A stretch of 64,000 bases of DNA from Flavobacterium sp. UGB4466 (GCF_903469665.1 NZ_CAGKLC010000017.1:1-64000), one strand, 5' to 3'; shown: positions 17,304 to 27,116, counted from the stretch's first letter. The notes: a model not told the origin generated them from the letters alone. Program-made: numbers and translations.

Positions 17304-17854
17304 ATCTCCTCTAATTTTTTTCGTAAACTTTCTTTTGCTCTGCTTAGCGTCGTCCGGCAATTAGCATAACTGATGTTTAATATTTCACTAATTTCCTCCT
17401 GATCATAACCCTCAATATAAAAAAGGGTTAAAACCATACGATAATTGTCTTTCAGGTTTGAAATCGTATCTAAGACTTGTTTTACTTTAAGTGAATTCAG
17501 GTCAATGCTGTCACTTAATACACTGTCATTTTCCTCTATTTTATAAAGGGTTTTAGTCAAATCTTCTGCCTGAAAAGCATTATTCTTTTTATAAAAATCA
17601 ATACTGTAATTGATGATTATTCTTTTTAACCACGCACCAAATGCTACTTCTTGTTTATAGTCATTGATTTTTGTAAAAGCTTTCAGAAAACCTTCCTGCA
17701 TGACGTCCTGTGCAAAATGTTCATCTTTCACAATGCGGAATGCCACATTGTACATCGCTTTACAATAACGATTGTAAACTTCGAACTGCGCTTTTTGGTT
17801 GTTCTCCTTACAAAGCGTGATTAATTCTTCGATATTCTGGTTAGTTATACTCAA
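17300..17854 (-). CDS. ECF-type RNA polymerase sigma-70 factor
   Basis: A 184-residue sigma factor with region 2 (FEVYNRYCKAMYNVAFRIV, then HFAQDVMQEGFLKAF, residues 24-72) and region 4 (LKDNYRMVLTLFYIEGYDQEEISEILNIS, with an LSRAKESLRKKL helix at the end). It lacks sigma 1.1 and region 3, as ECF factors do. It is the first gene of a four-gene minus-strand operon with a membrane anti-sigma-like protein and two exported beta-helix proteins, which are probably its regulon. The signal sensed is unknown. Confidence 0.9.
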   Translation of the reverse strand: MSITNQNIEELITLCKENNQKAQFEVYNRYCKAMYNVAFRIVKDEHFAQDVMQEGFLKAFTKINDYKQEVAFGAWLKRIIINYSIDFYKKNNAFQAEDLTKTLYKIEENDSVLSDSIDLNSLKVKQVLDTISNLKDNYRMVLTLFYIEGYDQEEISEILNISYANCRTTLSRAKESLRKKLEEI

Positions 17855-18140
17855 GTAATTGTTGCTAGTTTTTAATAATGACTTTGCTTTTTTAGGTTTG
17901 TTACAGTTTTGATAAAATTAATTTTATTTTTTTTTAAAATAATTGTCTTTCTTAGGTTATTTAACTTCTATCATACAATTTCAAAACTTTCTTTTTTGCT
18001 TTTGGCACAATGATTGTCTATTTTTACCGCTAATCTTGTAAATGAAATACTTTGCATAGATTTAGCTAAAACTAGCGCCTGTAAAGTTATATTTGCGGTT
18101 AGTATGAAATATTTAATGACAAAACGACTTATATACTATT
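17855..18140. other. Divergent intergenic region between the sigma operon and lon
   Basis: 286 very AT-rich bases with no ORF. It should contain both promoters. On the plus side TATATTTG at 18088-18095 is the only good -7 match; no clear TAnnTTTG was found for the minus-strand operon, which would agree with autoregulation by its own ECF sigma factor. Confidence 0.5.
18088..18095 (+). promoter_or_regulatory. Candidate -7 box of lon
   Basis: TATATTTG is an exact TAnnTTTG match 45 bases before the lon ATG. No CIRCE or other heat-shock operator was recognised. Confidence 0.5.
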
Positions 18141-20594
18141 ATGTCAAACCATAAAATACTCACAATTGACAATCTGTCACTTCAGGAATTTGACTCAGAA
18201 GCAGATTTGATTCCATTATTAACTCCGGAAGACGAAGAGGAAATGAATAACGAAGAGCTTCCGCTCTCGTTGCCTATTTTACCATTGCGCAATACCGTTT
18301 TATTTCCGGGAGTTGTTATTCCGATTTCGGCAGGAAGAGATAAATCAATCAAATTAATTAATGATGCCAATGCCGGCGGAAAAATTATTGGTGTGGTTTC
18401 TCAAATTAATGAAGAAGACGAAGACCCGTCAAAAGATGATATTCATAAAATTGGAACCGTAGCAAGAATTCTTCGCGTTTTAAAAATGCCTGATGGAAAC
18501 GTAACCGTAATTCTACAAGGTAAAAAACGTTTTGAAATTGACGAAGTAGTTTCAGAAGAACCTTATATCACTGCCACGATCAAAGAAGTTTCAGAAGAAC
18601 GTCCGACAGAAGATGATACCGAATTTACCGCAATTTTAGATTCAGTAAAAGAACTGGCGATTCAAATTATAAAAGAAAGTCCAAACATTCCGTCAGAAGC
18701 TACTTTTGCGATTAAAAACATTGAAAGCCAGTCGTTTTTAATCAATTTTGTTTCTTCCAATATGAATTTATCCGTAAAAGAAAAACAAGGTTTGTTATCG
18801 ATAAACGGATTAAAAGAACGCGCGCTTGAAACTTTGCGTTACATGAACGTGGAACTGCAAAAATTAGAATTAAAGAACGACATTCAGTCAAAAGTTCGTT
18901 TTGATTTAGACCAGCAGCAGCGTGAATATTTCCTTCACCAGCAAATGAAAACCATTCAGGAAGAATTGGGAGGCGTTTCGCAGGAGGAAGAAATGGATGA
19001 AATGGGATTGAAAGCCAAAACCAAAAAGTGGGACGAGAAAACGCAGAAACATTTCGAAAAAGAATTGTCTAAAATGCGTAGAATGAACCCGCAATCTCCT
19101 GATTTTGGAATTCAGCGTAACTACCTGGAATTATTTTTAGAATTGCCTTGGGGTGAATATTCTAAAGATAAATTCGATTTAAAACATGCACAAAAAGTAT
19201 TAGATAAAGATCATTTTGGACTTGAAGAAGTAAAGAAAAGAATGATTGAACATTTGGCTGTATTGAAACTTCGTAACGATATGAGATCGCCAATTATTTG
19301 TTTGACAGGACCTCCGGGAGTTGGTAAAACTTCTATCGGTCGTTCGGTTGCTGAAGCTTTAGGACGTGAGTACGTACGTATTTCCTTAGGTGGTTTACGT
19401 GATGAAGCTGAAATTCGCGGACACAGAAAGACTTATATCGGTGCTATGCCGGGACGAATCATTCAGAGTTTGAAAAAAGCCGGAACTTCGAACCCTGTTT
19501 TTATACTGGATGAGATTGATAAATTGTCAAGCGGTAACAGTGGAGACCCTTCTTCTGCTTTGTTAGAAGTATTAGATCCGGAGCAAAACAATGCTTTTTA
19601 CGACAACTTCCTTGAAATGGGGTATGATTTGTCTAAAGTAATGTTTATCGCAACTTCAAACAATATGTCAGCCATTCAACCGGCATTACGCGACAGAATG
19701 GAAGTAATCAAAATGTCCGGTTACACCATCGAAGAAAAAGTTGAAATTGCCAAAAGACACCTTTTTCCGAAACAATTAGAGGCACACGGATTGACAGCTA
19801 AAGATTTGACCATTGGTAAAAAACAACTGGAAAAAATCGTAGAAGGATACACACGCGAATCCGGAGTTCGTAATTTGGAAACTAAAATTGCTCAGGTCAT
19901 TCGTAATGCAGCAAAAGCAGTTGCGATGGAAGAGGAGTACAATAAAAAAGTAACCGACGAAGATATCGTGACCGTTTTGGGGGTACCAAGATTAGAACGC
20001 GATAAATATGAAAACAACGATATTGCAGGAGTAGTGACAGGTTTAGCCTGGACGAGTGTGGGTGGAGATATTTTGTTTATCGAATCTTTGATTTCTGAAG
20101 GAAAAGGAGCTTTGACCATTACCGGAAACCTTGGTAATGTAATGAAAGAATCGGCTACAATTGCTTTAGAATACATCAAAGCCAATGCTAAAAAATTAGG
20201 CTTGAATGTTGAATTGTTTCAAAAGTACAATATCCATTTACACGTACCCGAAGGCGCAACACCAAAAGACGGCCCAAGTGCCGGAATAGCCATGTTGACC
20301 TCTTTGGTTTCATTACTTACACAAAAGAAAGTAAAGAAAAGTTTAGCCATGACAGGTGAAATTACGCTTCGAGGTAAAGTCTTACCGGTAGGCGGAATTA
20401 AAGAAAAAATCCTGGCAGCAAAAAGAGCCAATATTAAAGAGATCATTTTATGTCATGAAAATAAAAGCGACATTGATGAAATTAAAGCCGAATATTTAGA
20501 AGGACTTACTTTTCATTATGTGAAAGAAATGAGTGAAGTTTTGGCTTTGGCATTGACGGATCAGAATGTTAAGAACGCGAAAACGCTGAAATAA
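18141..20594 (+). CDS. lon: ATP-dependent Lon protease
   Basis: An 817-residue AAA+ protease that degrades misfolded and regulatory proteins in the cytoplasm. The N-terminal LON substrate-binding domain starts at about residue 40 ([14 protein letters not shown]), the Walker A motif GPPGVGKTS is near 390, Walker B is in [10 protein letters not shown], and the protease domain has the Ser-Lys dyad S713 ([10 protein letters not shown]) and K756 (KEKILAAKR), 43 residues apart as in E. coli Lon. Length is normal for the family with a slightly longer acidic N-terminus. It is followed by a strong terminator and is monocistronic. Confidence 0.97.
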   Translation: MSNHKILTIDNLSLQEFDSEADLIPLLTPEDEEEMNNEELPLSLPILPLRNTVLFPGVVIPISAGRDKSIKLINDANAGGKIIGVVSQINEEDEDPSKDDIHKIGTVARILRVLKMPDGNVTVILQGKKRFEIDEVVSEEPYITATIKEVSEERPTEDDTEFTAILDSVKELAIQIIKESPNIPSEATFAIKNIESQSFLINFVSSNMNLSVKEKQGLLSINGLKERALETLRYMNVELQKLELKNDIQSKVRFDLDQQQREYFLHQQMKTIQEELGGVSQEEEMDEMGLKAKTKKWDEKTQKHFEKELSKMRRMNPQSPDFGIQRNYLELFLELPWGEYSKDKFDLKHAQKVLDKDHFGLEEVKKRMIEHLAVLKLRNDMRSPIICLTGPPGVGKTSIGRSVAEALGREYVRISLGGLRDEAEIRGHRKTYIGAMPGRIIQSLKKAGTSNPVFILDEIDKLSSGNSGDPSSALLEVLDPEQNNAFYDNFLEMGYDLSKVMFIATSNNMSAIQPALRDRMEVIKMSGYTIEEKVEIAKRHLFPKQLEAHGLTAKDLTIGKKQLEKIVEGYTRESGVRNLETKIAQVIRNAAKAVAMEEEYNKKVTDEDIVTVLGVPRLERDKYENNDIAGVVTGLAWTSVGGDILFIESLISEGKGALTITGNLGNVMKESATIALEYIKANAKKLGLNVELFQKYNIHLHVPEGATPKDGPSAGIAMLTSLVSLLTQKKVKKSLAMTGEITLRGKVLPVGGIKEKILAAKRANIKEIILCHENKSDIDEIKAEYLEGLTFHYVKEMSEVLALALTDQNVKNAKTLK

Positions 20595-20626
20595 AGTATA
20601 TACTTAATCTTCAATACAAAAATTCC

Positions 20627-20677
20627 AAAATCCAAATTCCAATCTGAGACCTCAGTTTTGGAATTTGGATTTTTTTA
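20627..20677 (+). terminator. Rho-independent terminator after lon
   Basis: A 16-base stem: left arm at 20627-20642 (AAAATCCAAATTCCAA) pairs with 20658-20673, followed by a T run. It lies about 30 bases after the lon stop codon. Confidence 0.85.
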
Positions 20678-20769
20678 TTGGAATTTATTTTTATCGTATT
20701 TTATTTTTATAATTGATATAATTTTATCTTCGCACTTGCGTTATCCCTCTATAGGATCGCCCCAAAAGA

Positions 20770-21789
20770 ATGTTAAAACAATTTGTTTTATTTTTATTAG
20801 TAACAATTTGCTCCATTAGTTATGGGCAAATAGGAGGGCGTCACACCTATCAGTTCTTGAATTTAACGACTTCTCCAAGACAGGCAGCGTTAGGAGGAGA
20901 AACCATCACGATTTATGACGAGGATGTCAATCAGGTGATGTCTAACCCAGCAGCTTTAAATGAAGATATGGACAATCGTCTTGCTTTGAATTATGGGAGT
21001 TATTATGGAGAAGCTTCTTATGGAACCGCTTCGTATGCCTATACTTACGACAGACATGTGCAGACATTCTATGCAGGAGTAAGCTATGTCAATTATGGTT
21101 CATTTGAAGGTTATGATGAAAATGGTCAGGCCACTTCTAATTTTACTGGGAGTGAGGGCGCACTTTCATTAGGGTATGCTTATAATGTTCCTTATACTGA
21201 TCTGCATATTGGAGCAAGCGCCAAGTTAATAACTTCAACTTTAGAGAGTTATAATTCGATGGGAGGAGCAATTGATTTAGGTTTTTTGTATGTAATTGAA
21301 AAAAATGATGTAAATTTGGGTTTGGTAATCCGTAATATAGGTACACAGTTTACAACGTATTCGGGAATAAAGGAAAATTTACCATTTGAAATCGTGGCTG
21401 GAGTTTCTCAGGAATTAGAGCATGTGCCCCTTCGCTGGCATCTTACATTAGAAAATTTGCAACAGTGGAACATCTCTTTTTCGAATCCCGTTCGTGGGGG
21501 AACCGGCATAGATGGATCAACAAACAAAGAAAAAGTTTCGTTTTTAAACAACGCATTAAGGCATGTTGTTTTAGGAGTGGAGCTTTTCCCAAAAAAAGCA
21601 TTTAATTTGCGTTTAGGATATAATTTTAGAAGGGGAGAAGAATTACGGGTGAATGAACAACGTAATTTTTCAGGAGTGTCAGTAGGATTTGGATTAAAAA
21701 TGAACAGGTTAAAATTTAACTATTCTTATTCCAGATATACGTTAGCAGCAAATACAAGTCTTTTTGGTCTAATTTTAAATTTTCAGTAA
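20770..21789 (+). CDS. porQ: Type IX secretion system protein PorQ
   Basis: A 339-residue outer-membrane beta-barrel protein with signal peptide MLKQFVLFLLVTICSISYGQ. The N-terminal mature sequence with F-L-N-L-T-T-S-P-R-Q-A-A-L-G-G and the M-S-N-P-A-A-L-N motif are characteristic of PorQ in the PorV/PorQ/FadL-like group. PorQ binds PorZ and the attachment complex at the cell surface and is needed for type IX secretion. The barrel ends in F-G-L-I-L-N-F-Q. Its neighbourhood with cmk is a recurrent one in Bacteroidota. It starts an apparent operon with the L,D-transpeptidase-like gene four bases downstream. Confidence 0.88.
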   Translation: MLKQFVLFLLVTICSISYGQIGGRHTYQFLNLTTSPRQAALGGETITIYDEDVNQVMSNPAALNEDMDNRLALNYGSYYGEASYGTASYAYTYDRHVQTFYAGVSYVNYGSFEGYDENGQATSNFTGSEGALSLGYAYNVPYTDLHIGASAKLITSTLESYNSMGGAIDLGFLYVIEKNDVNLGLVIRNIGTQFTTYSGIKENLPFEIVAGVSQELEHVPLRWHLTLENLQQWNISFSNPVRGGTGIDGSTNKEKVSFLNNALRHVVLGVELFPKKAFNLRLGYNFRRGEELRVNEQRNFSGVSVGFGLKMNRLKFNYSYSRYTLAANTSLFGLILNFQ

Positions 21790-21793
21790 TGAT

Positions 21794-22396
21794 ATGAAAA
21801 TACTTAGTTTGTTTTTGTTTTTAACAGTAGGTGTTTTTACGGGTGCAAAACACTACTATAAAAAAGAAACCGCTATTTCCACTTTGGAAGTAGAGCGTAT
21901 GAATCTTAGAGTAAACGAAATAAAAAACATGATGAGTATTGATTCTAAATACAATACCAAAATTGCTTTTTTCGTTGATATGAGCATACCATCAGGCAAA
22001 AATCGTTTTTTTGTTTACGATCTGGTAAACAGTAAAATTATCGATCAGGGGCTTGTAGCACATGGTTCAGGATCAGAAACGGGTGTAAAAGGGAATTTAC
22101 GTTTCAGTAATACTCCTAATTCCAATTGCACTGCTTTAGGCCGATATGTGATTCAGAAATGTTATAAAGGAATCTTCGGAAAAGCCTATAAATTAAACGG
22201 TCTGGATGAAACCAATAATAATGCTTTAAAAAGAGCTATAGTGTTACATTATTACTCGGCAGTTCCTTATGAAGAACAAGACTATTACATCAGTAACAGC
22301 CATGGCTGTCCAATGGTGAATGAACAGTTCTTTAAAAGACTCGAAAAATATATAGATTGTTCTAAGTCAAATATCATTCTGGATGTTTATTATTAG
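21794..22396 (+). CDS. YkuD-type L,D-transpeptidase-like murein protein, copy 1
   Basis: A 200-residue exported protein with an N-terminal hydrophobic segment MKILSLFLFLTVGVFTGA. The domain is that of the murein L,D-transpeptidase catalytic family (YkuD_2-like): FFVDMSIPSGKNRFFVYDL, the V-A-H-G-S-G-S-E-T turn, the upstream catalytic histidine in VLHYY, and the cysteine motif NSHGCPMVN with H170 and C172. These would crosslink or trim peptidoglycan stems in the periplasm. It starts four bases after porQ and is followed by a terminator. A second copy lies directly downstream. Confidence 0.8.
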   Translation: MKILSLFLFLTVGVFTGAKHYYKKETAISTLEVERMNLRVNEIKNMMSIDSKYNTKIAFFVDMSIPSGKNRFFVYDLVNSKIIDQGLVAHGSGSETGVKGNLRFSNTPNSNCTALGRYVIQKCYKGIFGKAYKLNGLDETNNNALKRAIVLHYYSAVPYEEQDYYISNSHGCPMVNEQFFKRLEKYIDCSKSNIILDVYY

Positions 22397-22437
22397 AAAA
22401 ACTTAGAATAAAATTTCAATACACTTAAATCTTATAT

Positions 22438-22470
22438 TGCTGTTGTTTTTCCTTCAACAGCATTTTTTTT
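22438..22470 (+). terminator. Rho-independent terminator between the two transpeptidase genes
   Basis: TGCTGTTG-TTTTTCCTT-CAACAGCA followed by eight T. It ends the porQ unit about 40 bases after the first transpeptidase gene. Confidence 0.85.
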
Positions 22471-22522
22471 GCCTCGATTTTATCTGTTTTTCCAACTTAA
22501 TTCATTGTTTTAGTATTGTAAT

Positions 22523-23125
22523 ATGAAGAAAATCTTTATTGGTTTATTGGTTTTACTTTTGATTTTCGCGGGATATAGAATCCTCAGGAAAGACCATACT
22601 GCATCTCCTTCAGTAGCAAGAACAATTGATATTATAAAAATAAATGAAGTCCGGAGCATTATAAAAAACAATCCAAAATACAATGACAGATATGCTTTTT
22701 TTATAGATATGAAAATTCCTTCCGGTAAGAATCGCTTTTTTATATACGATCTAAAAAATAATAAAATTATTGATAAAGGTTTAGTAGCTCATGGTTTAGG
22801 ATCTGAGACTAAAGTAAAAGGTAAACTAAAATTTAGTAATGTCCCTAATTCACTCAGTACTTCGTTGGGGAGATATGCTGTTGGCGGGCATTATAATGGA
22901 AAGTTTGGCAAGGCCTATAAATTATACGGATTAGATACTACAAATTCCAATGTATTTGATCGTGATATTGTTTTCCATTATTATTTTGATGTTCCGTATA
23001 AAGAGCAAAAAGGATATATTTGCAACAGCTATGGATGTCCGATGGTGAACAAAAAGTATTTTGAACGAGTGGCTAAAATAATTGATACTTCCGGATCCGA
23101 TATTGTGATGAGTATTTATTATTAA
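22523..23125 (+). CDS. YkuD-type L,D-transpeptidase-like protein, copy 2, active-site His replaced by Tyr
   Basis: A 200-residue paralog of the preceding gene, alignable without gaps over the domain (IPSGKNRFF, YDL, GLVAHG, FGKAYKL, GCPMVN shared). The N-terminus MKKIFIGLLVLLLIFAGYRIL looks like a membrane anchor rather than a cleaved signal. The cysteine motif reads NSYGCPMVN: C172 and the upstream histidine (VFHYY) are kept, but the H170 of copy 1 is Y170 here, a change explained by one C-to-T transition at 23030. Activity may be lost or altered. It has its own space of about 125 bases upstream containing the terminator of the previous unit. Confidence 0.75.
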   Translation: MKKIFIGLLVLLLIFAGYRILRKDHTASPSVARTIDIIKINEVRSIIKNNPKYNDRYAFFIDMKIPSGKNRFFIYDLKNNKIIDKGLVAHGLGSETKVKGKLKFSNVPNSLSTSLGRYAVGGHYNGKFGKAYKLYGLDTTNSNVFDRDIVFHYYFDVPYKEQKGYICNSYGCPMVNKKYFERVAKIIDTSGSDIVMSIYY

Positions 23126-23171
23126 GTCCGAACCAAAACAGTAAACAAGTTTAAATTAAAAAAATAAAAAA

Positions 23172-23864
23172 TTGAAAAAAATTACCATTGCAATTGATGG
23201 ATTCTCCTCTACAGGAAAGAGTACTTTGGCCAAACAATTAGCGAAAGAGTTAGAATATGTTTATGTAGATACTGGAGCAATGTACCGTGCCGTAACGTAC
23301 TTTGCCATGCAAAATCAGCTTATTGCAGCCGATTTTTTTGATAAAGTAGCCCTTATAGCGGCTTTACCGAACATTCAGTTAGAATTTAGATTTAATGCCG
23401 ATCTTGGTTTTGCCGAGATGTATCTTAATGGCGAAAATGTGGAGAAACAAATCAGAACCATCGAAGTTTCCAGTTTCGTTAGTAAAGTAGCAGAAGTTTC
23501 TGAAGTACGTTCTAAATTAGTGGAACAACAGCAGGAAATGGGAAAAAATAAAGGTATTGTAATGGACGGAAGAGACATTGGTACCGTAGTGTTTCCAAAT
23601 GCTGAACTTAAAGTATTCATGACCGCCAGTGCCGAAACCCGTGCACAGAGACGTTTTGATGAATTACAGCAAAAAGGAGATAACGTTTCTTATGAAGACG
23701 TCCTGAAAAATGTAGTCGAGAGAGATTATATCGATACACATCGTGAAGATTCTCCTTTAATTATTGCCGATGATGCGATAGAAATAGATAATTCTTACTT
23801 AAACAGAGAAGAACAGTTTACAGCAGTACTGGAATTAGTAACAGATGTTGTTAAAACAATTTAA
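23172..23864 (+). CDS. cmk: Cytidylate kinase (TTG start)
   Basis: A 230-residue nucleotide kinase converting CMP/dCMP to the diphosphates with ATP. The P-loop is IDGFSSTGKST (residues 8-18), followed by the D-T-G-A-M-Y-R-A nucleotide-site motif at 33-40; MDGRDIGTVVFPNA carries the R-D-I-G-T motif near 137. Translation must begin at the TTG at 23172: an in-frame TAA lies at 23157 and the first ATG downstream is at residue 37, after the P-loop. Length is standard. Confidence 0.93.
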   Translation: MKKITIAIDGFSSTGKSTLAKQLAKELEYVYVDTGAMYRAVTYFAMQNQLIAADFFDKVALIAALPNIQLEFRFNADLGFAEMYLNGENVEKQIRTIEVSSFVSKVAEVSEVRSKLVEQQQEMGKNKGIVMDGRDIGTVVFPNAELKVFMTASAETRAQRRFDELQQKGDNVSYEDVLKNVVERDYIDTHREDSPLIIADDAIEIDNSYLNREEQFTAVLELVTDVVKTI

Positions 23865-23931
23865 TTTTTTGTAGATATCATTTTTAATGGTAGTTTTACC
23901 GCTTCATTTATTTTAAAGACAATTTCATCAT

Positions 23932-25308
23932 ATGGGAATTAAAAACAGGTTGATTATAATGAGCTTTCTTCAATTTTTTGTTTGGGGAGCCTGGCTTATA
24001 ACAATTGGAAATTATTGGTTTGGAACTAAAAACTGGGAAGGAACCCAGTTTGGTTTGGTCTTCGGAACCATGGGAATTGCTTCTTTATTCATGCCCACCT
24101 TAACCGGGATTATTGCGGACAGATGGATTAATGCAGAAAAACTGTATGGTGTCCTGCACATTTTATATGCAGTAGTTTTATTTACTATTGCACATATTAC
24201 CACCCCAGATCATTTTATATACGTAATGTTTGCTGCAATGTGTTGCTACATGCCCACCATTGCTTTGAGTAACTCGATTTCGTATACTTCGCTAAAATTG
24301 AACAATAAAAACATCGTAAAAGATTTTCCACCTATCCGTGTTTGGGGAACCGTTGGTTTTATTGCCGCAATGTGGATCACTAATTTAAGTGGAAGTAAAG
24401 CGACAGAATATCAGTTTTACATCGCCGGTGTAGGTGCATTAATTCTTGGAATTTATGCTTTTACATTACCAAAATGTGAGCCACAGCGTCTGACAAAAGA
24501 AGATGCTTCACTAGTTGAAACTTTAGGATTGGAAGCTTTTAAGTTGTTTGGAAACTACAAAATGGCTCTGTTCTTTGTATTCTCTATGTTTTTAGGCGGG
24601 GCTTTACAATTGACGAATGCTTATGGAGACGTATTTTTAGACGAATTCAAACATTTTCCTAAATATGCAGATTCTTTTGTAATCCAGTATTCGACTATCA
24701 TCATGTCGATCTCTCAGGTTTCTGAAACATTATTTATTCTCGCAATTCCATTTTTCTTAAGACGTTTTGGAATCAAACAGGTAATGCTGATTAGTATGTT
24801 GGCCTGGGTACTGCGTTTCGGATTATTTGGTTTTGGAGATCCTGTAGGCGGTTTATGGATGATCATATTGTCATGTATTGTGTACGGAATGGCATTTGAT
24901 TTCTTCAATATCTCAGGTTCTTTATTTGTTGAAAGCAATACGGATTCGAAAATACGTTCGTCTGCGCAAGGATTATTTATGATGATGACCAATGGTGTAG
25001 GAGCCGTTTTAGGAAGTTTAACTTCAGGTTGGGCTATTGATCGTTTCTTTACCAAATCATTTGCAAATACTACTGAGTTAGCTGGATTTTTGCAAACTGA
25101 CAGCACAAATTCAATAATGTTGGAATTTGTAAAAAAGCAAGGTAATTCTGTTTCTAGTGATGGAGTTTTTGCTAACCCTATATTAATGAAAGACTGGCAA
25201 ACCATCTGGCTGTCATTTGCCGCTTATGCCTTAGTAATTGCAATTGCATTTGCGATTTTGTTTAAACACAAACATGACCCGAAAGAATTAGAGAATTTAA
25301 GTCATTAA
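23932..25308 (+). CDS. Nucleoside permease, NupG-like MFS family
   Basis: A 458-residue membrane protein with about twelve hydrophobic segments. The opening LIIMSFLQFFVWGAWLIT, the IPxxG-like loop with FMPTLTGIIADRWINAEK, and FPPIRVWGTVGFIAAMW are the pattern of the nucleoside:H+ symporter family (NupG/XapB). The substrate is inferred only from the family. It begins 67 bases after cmk, so salvage of nucleosides and CMP phosphorylation may be co-expressed. A strong terminator follows. Confidence 0.82.
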   Translation: MGIKNRLIIMSFLQFFVWGAWLITIGNYWFGTKNWEGTQFGLVFGTMGIASLFMPTLTGIIADRWINAEKLYGVLHILYAVVLFTIAHITTPDHFIYVMFAAMCCYMPTIALSNSISYTSLKLNNKNIVKDFPPIRVWGTVGFIAAMWITNLSGSKATEYQFYIAGVGALILGIYAFTLPKCEPQRLTKEDASLVETLGLEAFKLFGNYKMALFFVFSMFLGGALQLTNAYGDVFLDEFKHFPKYADSFVIQYSTIIMSISQVSETLFILAIPFFLRRFGIKQVMLISMLAWVLRFGLFGFGDPVGGLWMIILSCIVYGMAFDFFNISGSLFVESNTDSKIRSSAQGLFMMMTNGVGAVLGSLTSGWAIDRFFTKSFANTTELAGFLQTDSTNSIMLEFVKKQGNSVSSDGVFANPILMKDWQTIWLSFAAYALVIAIAFAILFKHKHDPKELENLSH

Positions 25309-25329
25309 AAATATAAGACACTGTCTGAG

Positions 25330-25365
25330 ATCCCGTTTTCAATTGATGAAAACGGGATTTTTTTT
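25330..25365 (+). terminator. Rho-independent terminator after the nucleoside permease
   Basis: ATCCCGTTTTC-AATTGAT-GAAAACGGGAT is a perfect 11-bp stem with a seven-base loop, followed by eight T. Confidence 0.92.
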
Positions 25366-25381
25366 GAAATAAGCCGCATCG

Positions 25382-27034
25382 TTAATTGACTTCGATGCGA
25401 TTAAATTGAAACAGCTCATTTTTGGCGGATTTTGCTGTAATATAGTATTGTCCAACAGGCAAATCAATTTCAATTGTGTTGTTTTTTGGAGCTACTAAGA
25501 TAGATTGAATCGGAATTAGTAAATCTGCATTTTTAGTCACATTATACTCTTCTAATAGGAAAACGTCAACCAATAGTGCTTCGTTTTTAAATTGTGAGAG
25601 CTTCTGGTCTTTCAGATTAACTTTTTTAAAAGTCTGATTAGGGTAAACAGACTGCAGGTTCGCTTCAAGATTATTGATTACAAAATAATCAGCACTTGAT
25701 TTCATTAAAGTATCTTTTGCAAATACAGCTTTAGGAAGTAAAACTAGTTTTTCTTTTGTATCCATCATAACAGTTTCCTGATTGATGGTAATGGGATCTA
25801 TGTTCGAGTATTCCTTTAAATAATTGGCCATAAGACGCTTTTTTCCTACTTCTTCCAGATGACCATGACCTACATAAATGAAAATTTTTGCCTTTGGATC
25901 TTTTTCCAGTATTCTCATGATATTTTTAGCTTGACCTATTTCCCGGTCTACCTTCTGATCAGAATTTTCATGCCCCACTAAAGTAAATCCCATAGCATTT
26001 GCTTTTCTTACGAAATGGCCGAAATAAGGGTCTTTAATATAAAATCCATTTCTAGCATTTGGAACGGGCGCTGTATTGGTACTATAGTTTGGAACAAAGG
26101 TCTCCATAGAAATCACAGTGAATCCTTTTTGTTTTAAAACATCCAAAAGATTTAGTGCAAACAACCGATGTTTGGGATAAAAATGATCCTCATTGAGTAT
26201 AATAATCTGATTGCTGTTAGCGAGATCTGCAATTGCTGCGATTACAGATTCGTCTCTTTTGACCTCATTTTTAGTTAGAGAATTTAGAACAGTTTGTTTA
26301 AAATCACTTTTATCGCTTTCATGTTCTTTAAGCAGTAAATTATATTCTTTATTATTACCTATAAATGAATTGATCGTCAGGTATAAAGGGGTCTTTAACA
26401 TTATTTTTTTTGGATCTTTTATAGGTACCTGCTTTATTTTTTCTCTTCCCTGCAGGTAGTTTTTATGAGATTCAGAGGTATAATAATTAAATAGCTGCAT
26501 ATAAGACAATTTATTCAAAGAGGTACTGTCCAGATGGACCCTTCGGATATTTTCGCTAGCCTTTTCCAAATGATTGGAATTACCAGACATTCGTGTAAGT
26601 GAAATGATTTTTTTTGCTCCCTTTTGTTTTTCAAAAATTATAATGCCATTGATACTATCATTTCGAACTAATTTTTCGTGAACAATAGTGTCAGTTGGTT
26701 TTTCAATCTTTTCAAAGAAATAATAGCTTTCTAAATTTTGATTCGTTTTATAACTAAGTATTGCCTTTGCGGCAGATATATCTTTATAATTCCCAATTTG
26801 CTTCCTTAGTGTACTTCTATTAATCTTAGAAAGATCTTTATAGCTCACATTTTCCGGTATGTCGATGGAAACATCCAGTAATGTATTGTAGAATAAATCG
26901 CCTTTGTTTTTATCGCCGGCAATATAATTGTGCTGTATAACATTTTGCTGGCCGGTTTTGCACCCAACCAATAGTAAAAAACAACTTGCGGAATAATAAT
27001 ATTTGTGAAATTTGATGGGAGTTAATTTTATCAT
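25382..27034 (-). CDS. Lipoprotein with a TIKI/ChaN-like domain
   Basis: About 550 residues from the ATG at 27034, which gives a lipoprotein signal with LLLVGC and lipid cysteine C25. The middle part (about residues 260-430) has IIILNEDHFYPKHR, then VISMETFVPNY, and IFIYVGHGHLEEVGKK: the acidic-histidine motif near the start of the domain and the GHGH-x-E motif near its end resemble the TIKI/ChaN (PF04187-like) and erythromycin-esterase-like superfamily, which contains haem-binding and metallopeptidase members. I cannot assign a function. The C-terminal 120 residues look like a beta-sandwich. Upstream lies a decayed copy of its own first codons (27117-27182). Confidence 0.55.
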   Translation of the reverse strand: MIKLTPIKFHKYYYSASCFLLLVGCKTGQQNVIQHNYIAGDKNKGDLFYNTLLDVSIDIPENVSYKDLSKINRSTLRKQIGNYKDISAAKAILSYKTNQNLESYYFFEKIEKPTDTIVHEKLVRNDSINGIIIFEKQKGAKKIISLTRMSGNSNHLEKASENIRRVHLDSTSLNKLSYMQLFNYYTSESHKNYLQGREKIKQVPIKDPKKIMLKTPLYLTINSFIGNNKEYNLLLKEHESDKSDFKQTVLNSLTKNEVKRDESVIAAIADLANSNQIIILNEDHFYPKHRLFALNLLDVLKQKGFTVISMETFVPNYSTNTAPVPNARNGFYIKDPYFGHFVRKANAMGFTLVGHENSDQKVDREIGQAKNIMRILEKDPKAKIFIYVGHGHLEEVGKKRLMANYLKEYSNIDPITINQETVMMDTKEKLVLLPKAVFAKDTLMKSSADYFVINNLEANLQSVYPNQTFKKVNLKDQKLSQFKNEALLVDVFLLEEYNVTKNADLLIPIQSILVAPKNNTIEIDLPVGQYYITAKSAKNELFQFNRIEVN

Positions 27035-27061
27035 AGTTTTAGAAGAATAGAATAACAAATG
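26996..27061 (-). repeat. Intact 5-prime end, copy A of a duplicated segment
   Basis: Leader and first codons of the TIKI/ChaN-like lipoprotein gene. Read on the minus strand the segment contains ATGATAAAATTAACTCCCAT and aligns over about 65 bases with copy B (27117-27182). Confidence 0.7.
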
Positions 27062-27116
27062 TAAGACAAATCGCCATTGTTTTTTCCCCGGCGGAAAATA
27101 AAAGCAGTTAACCGAA

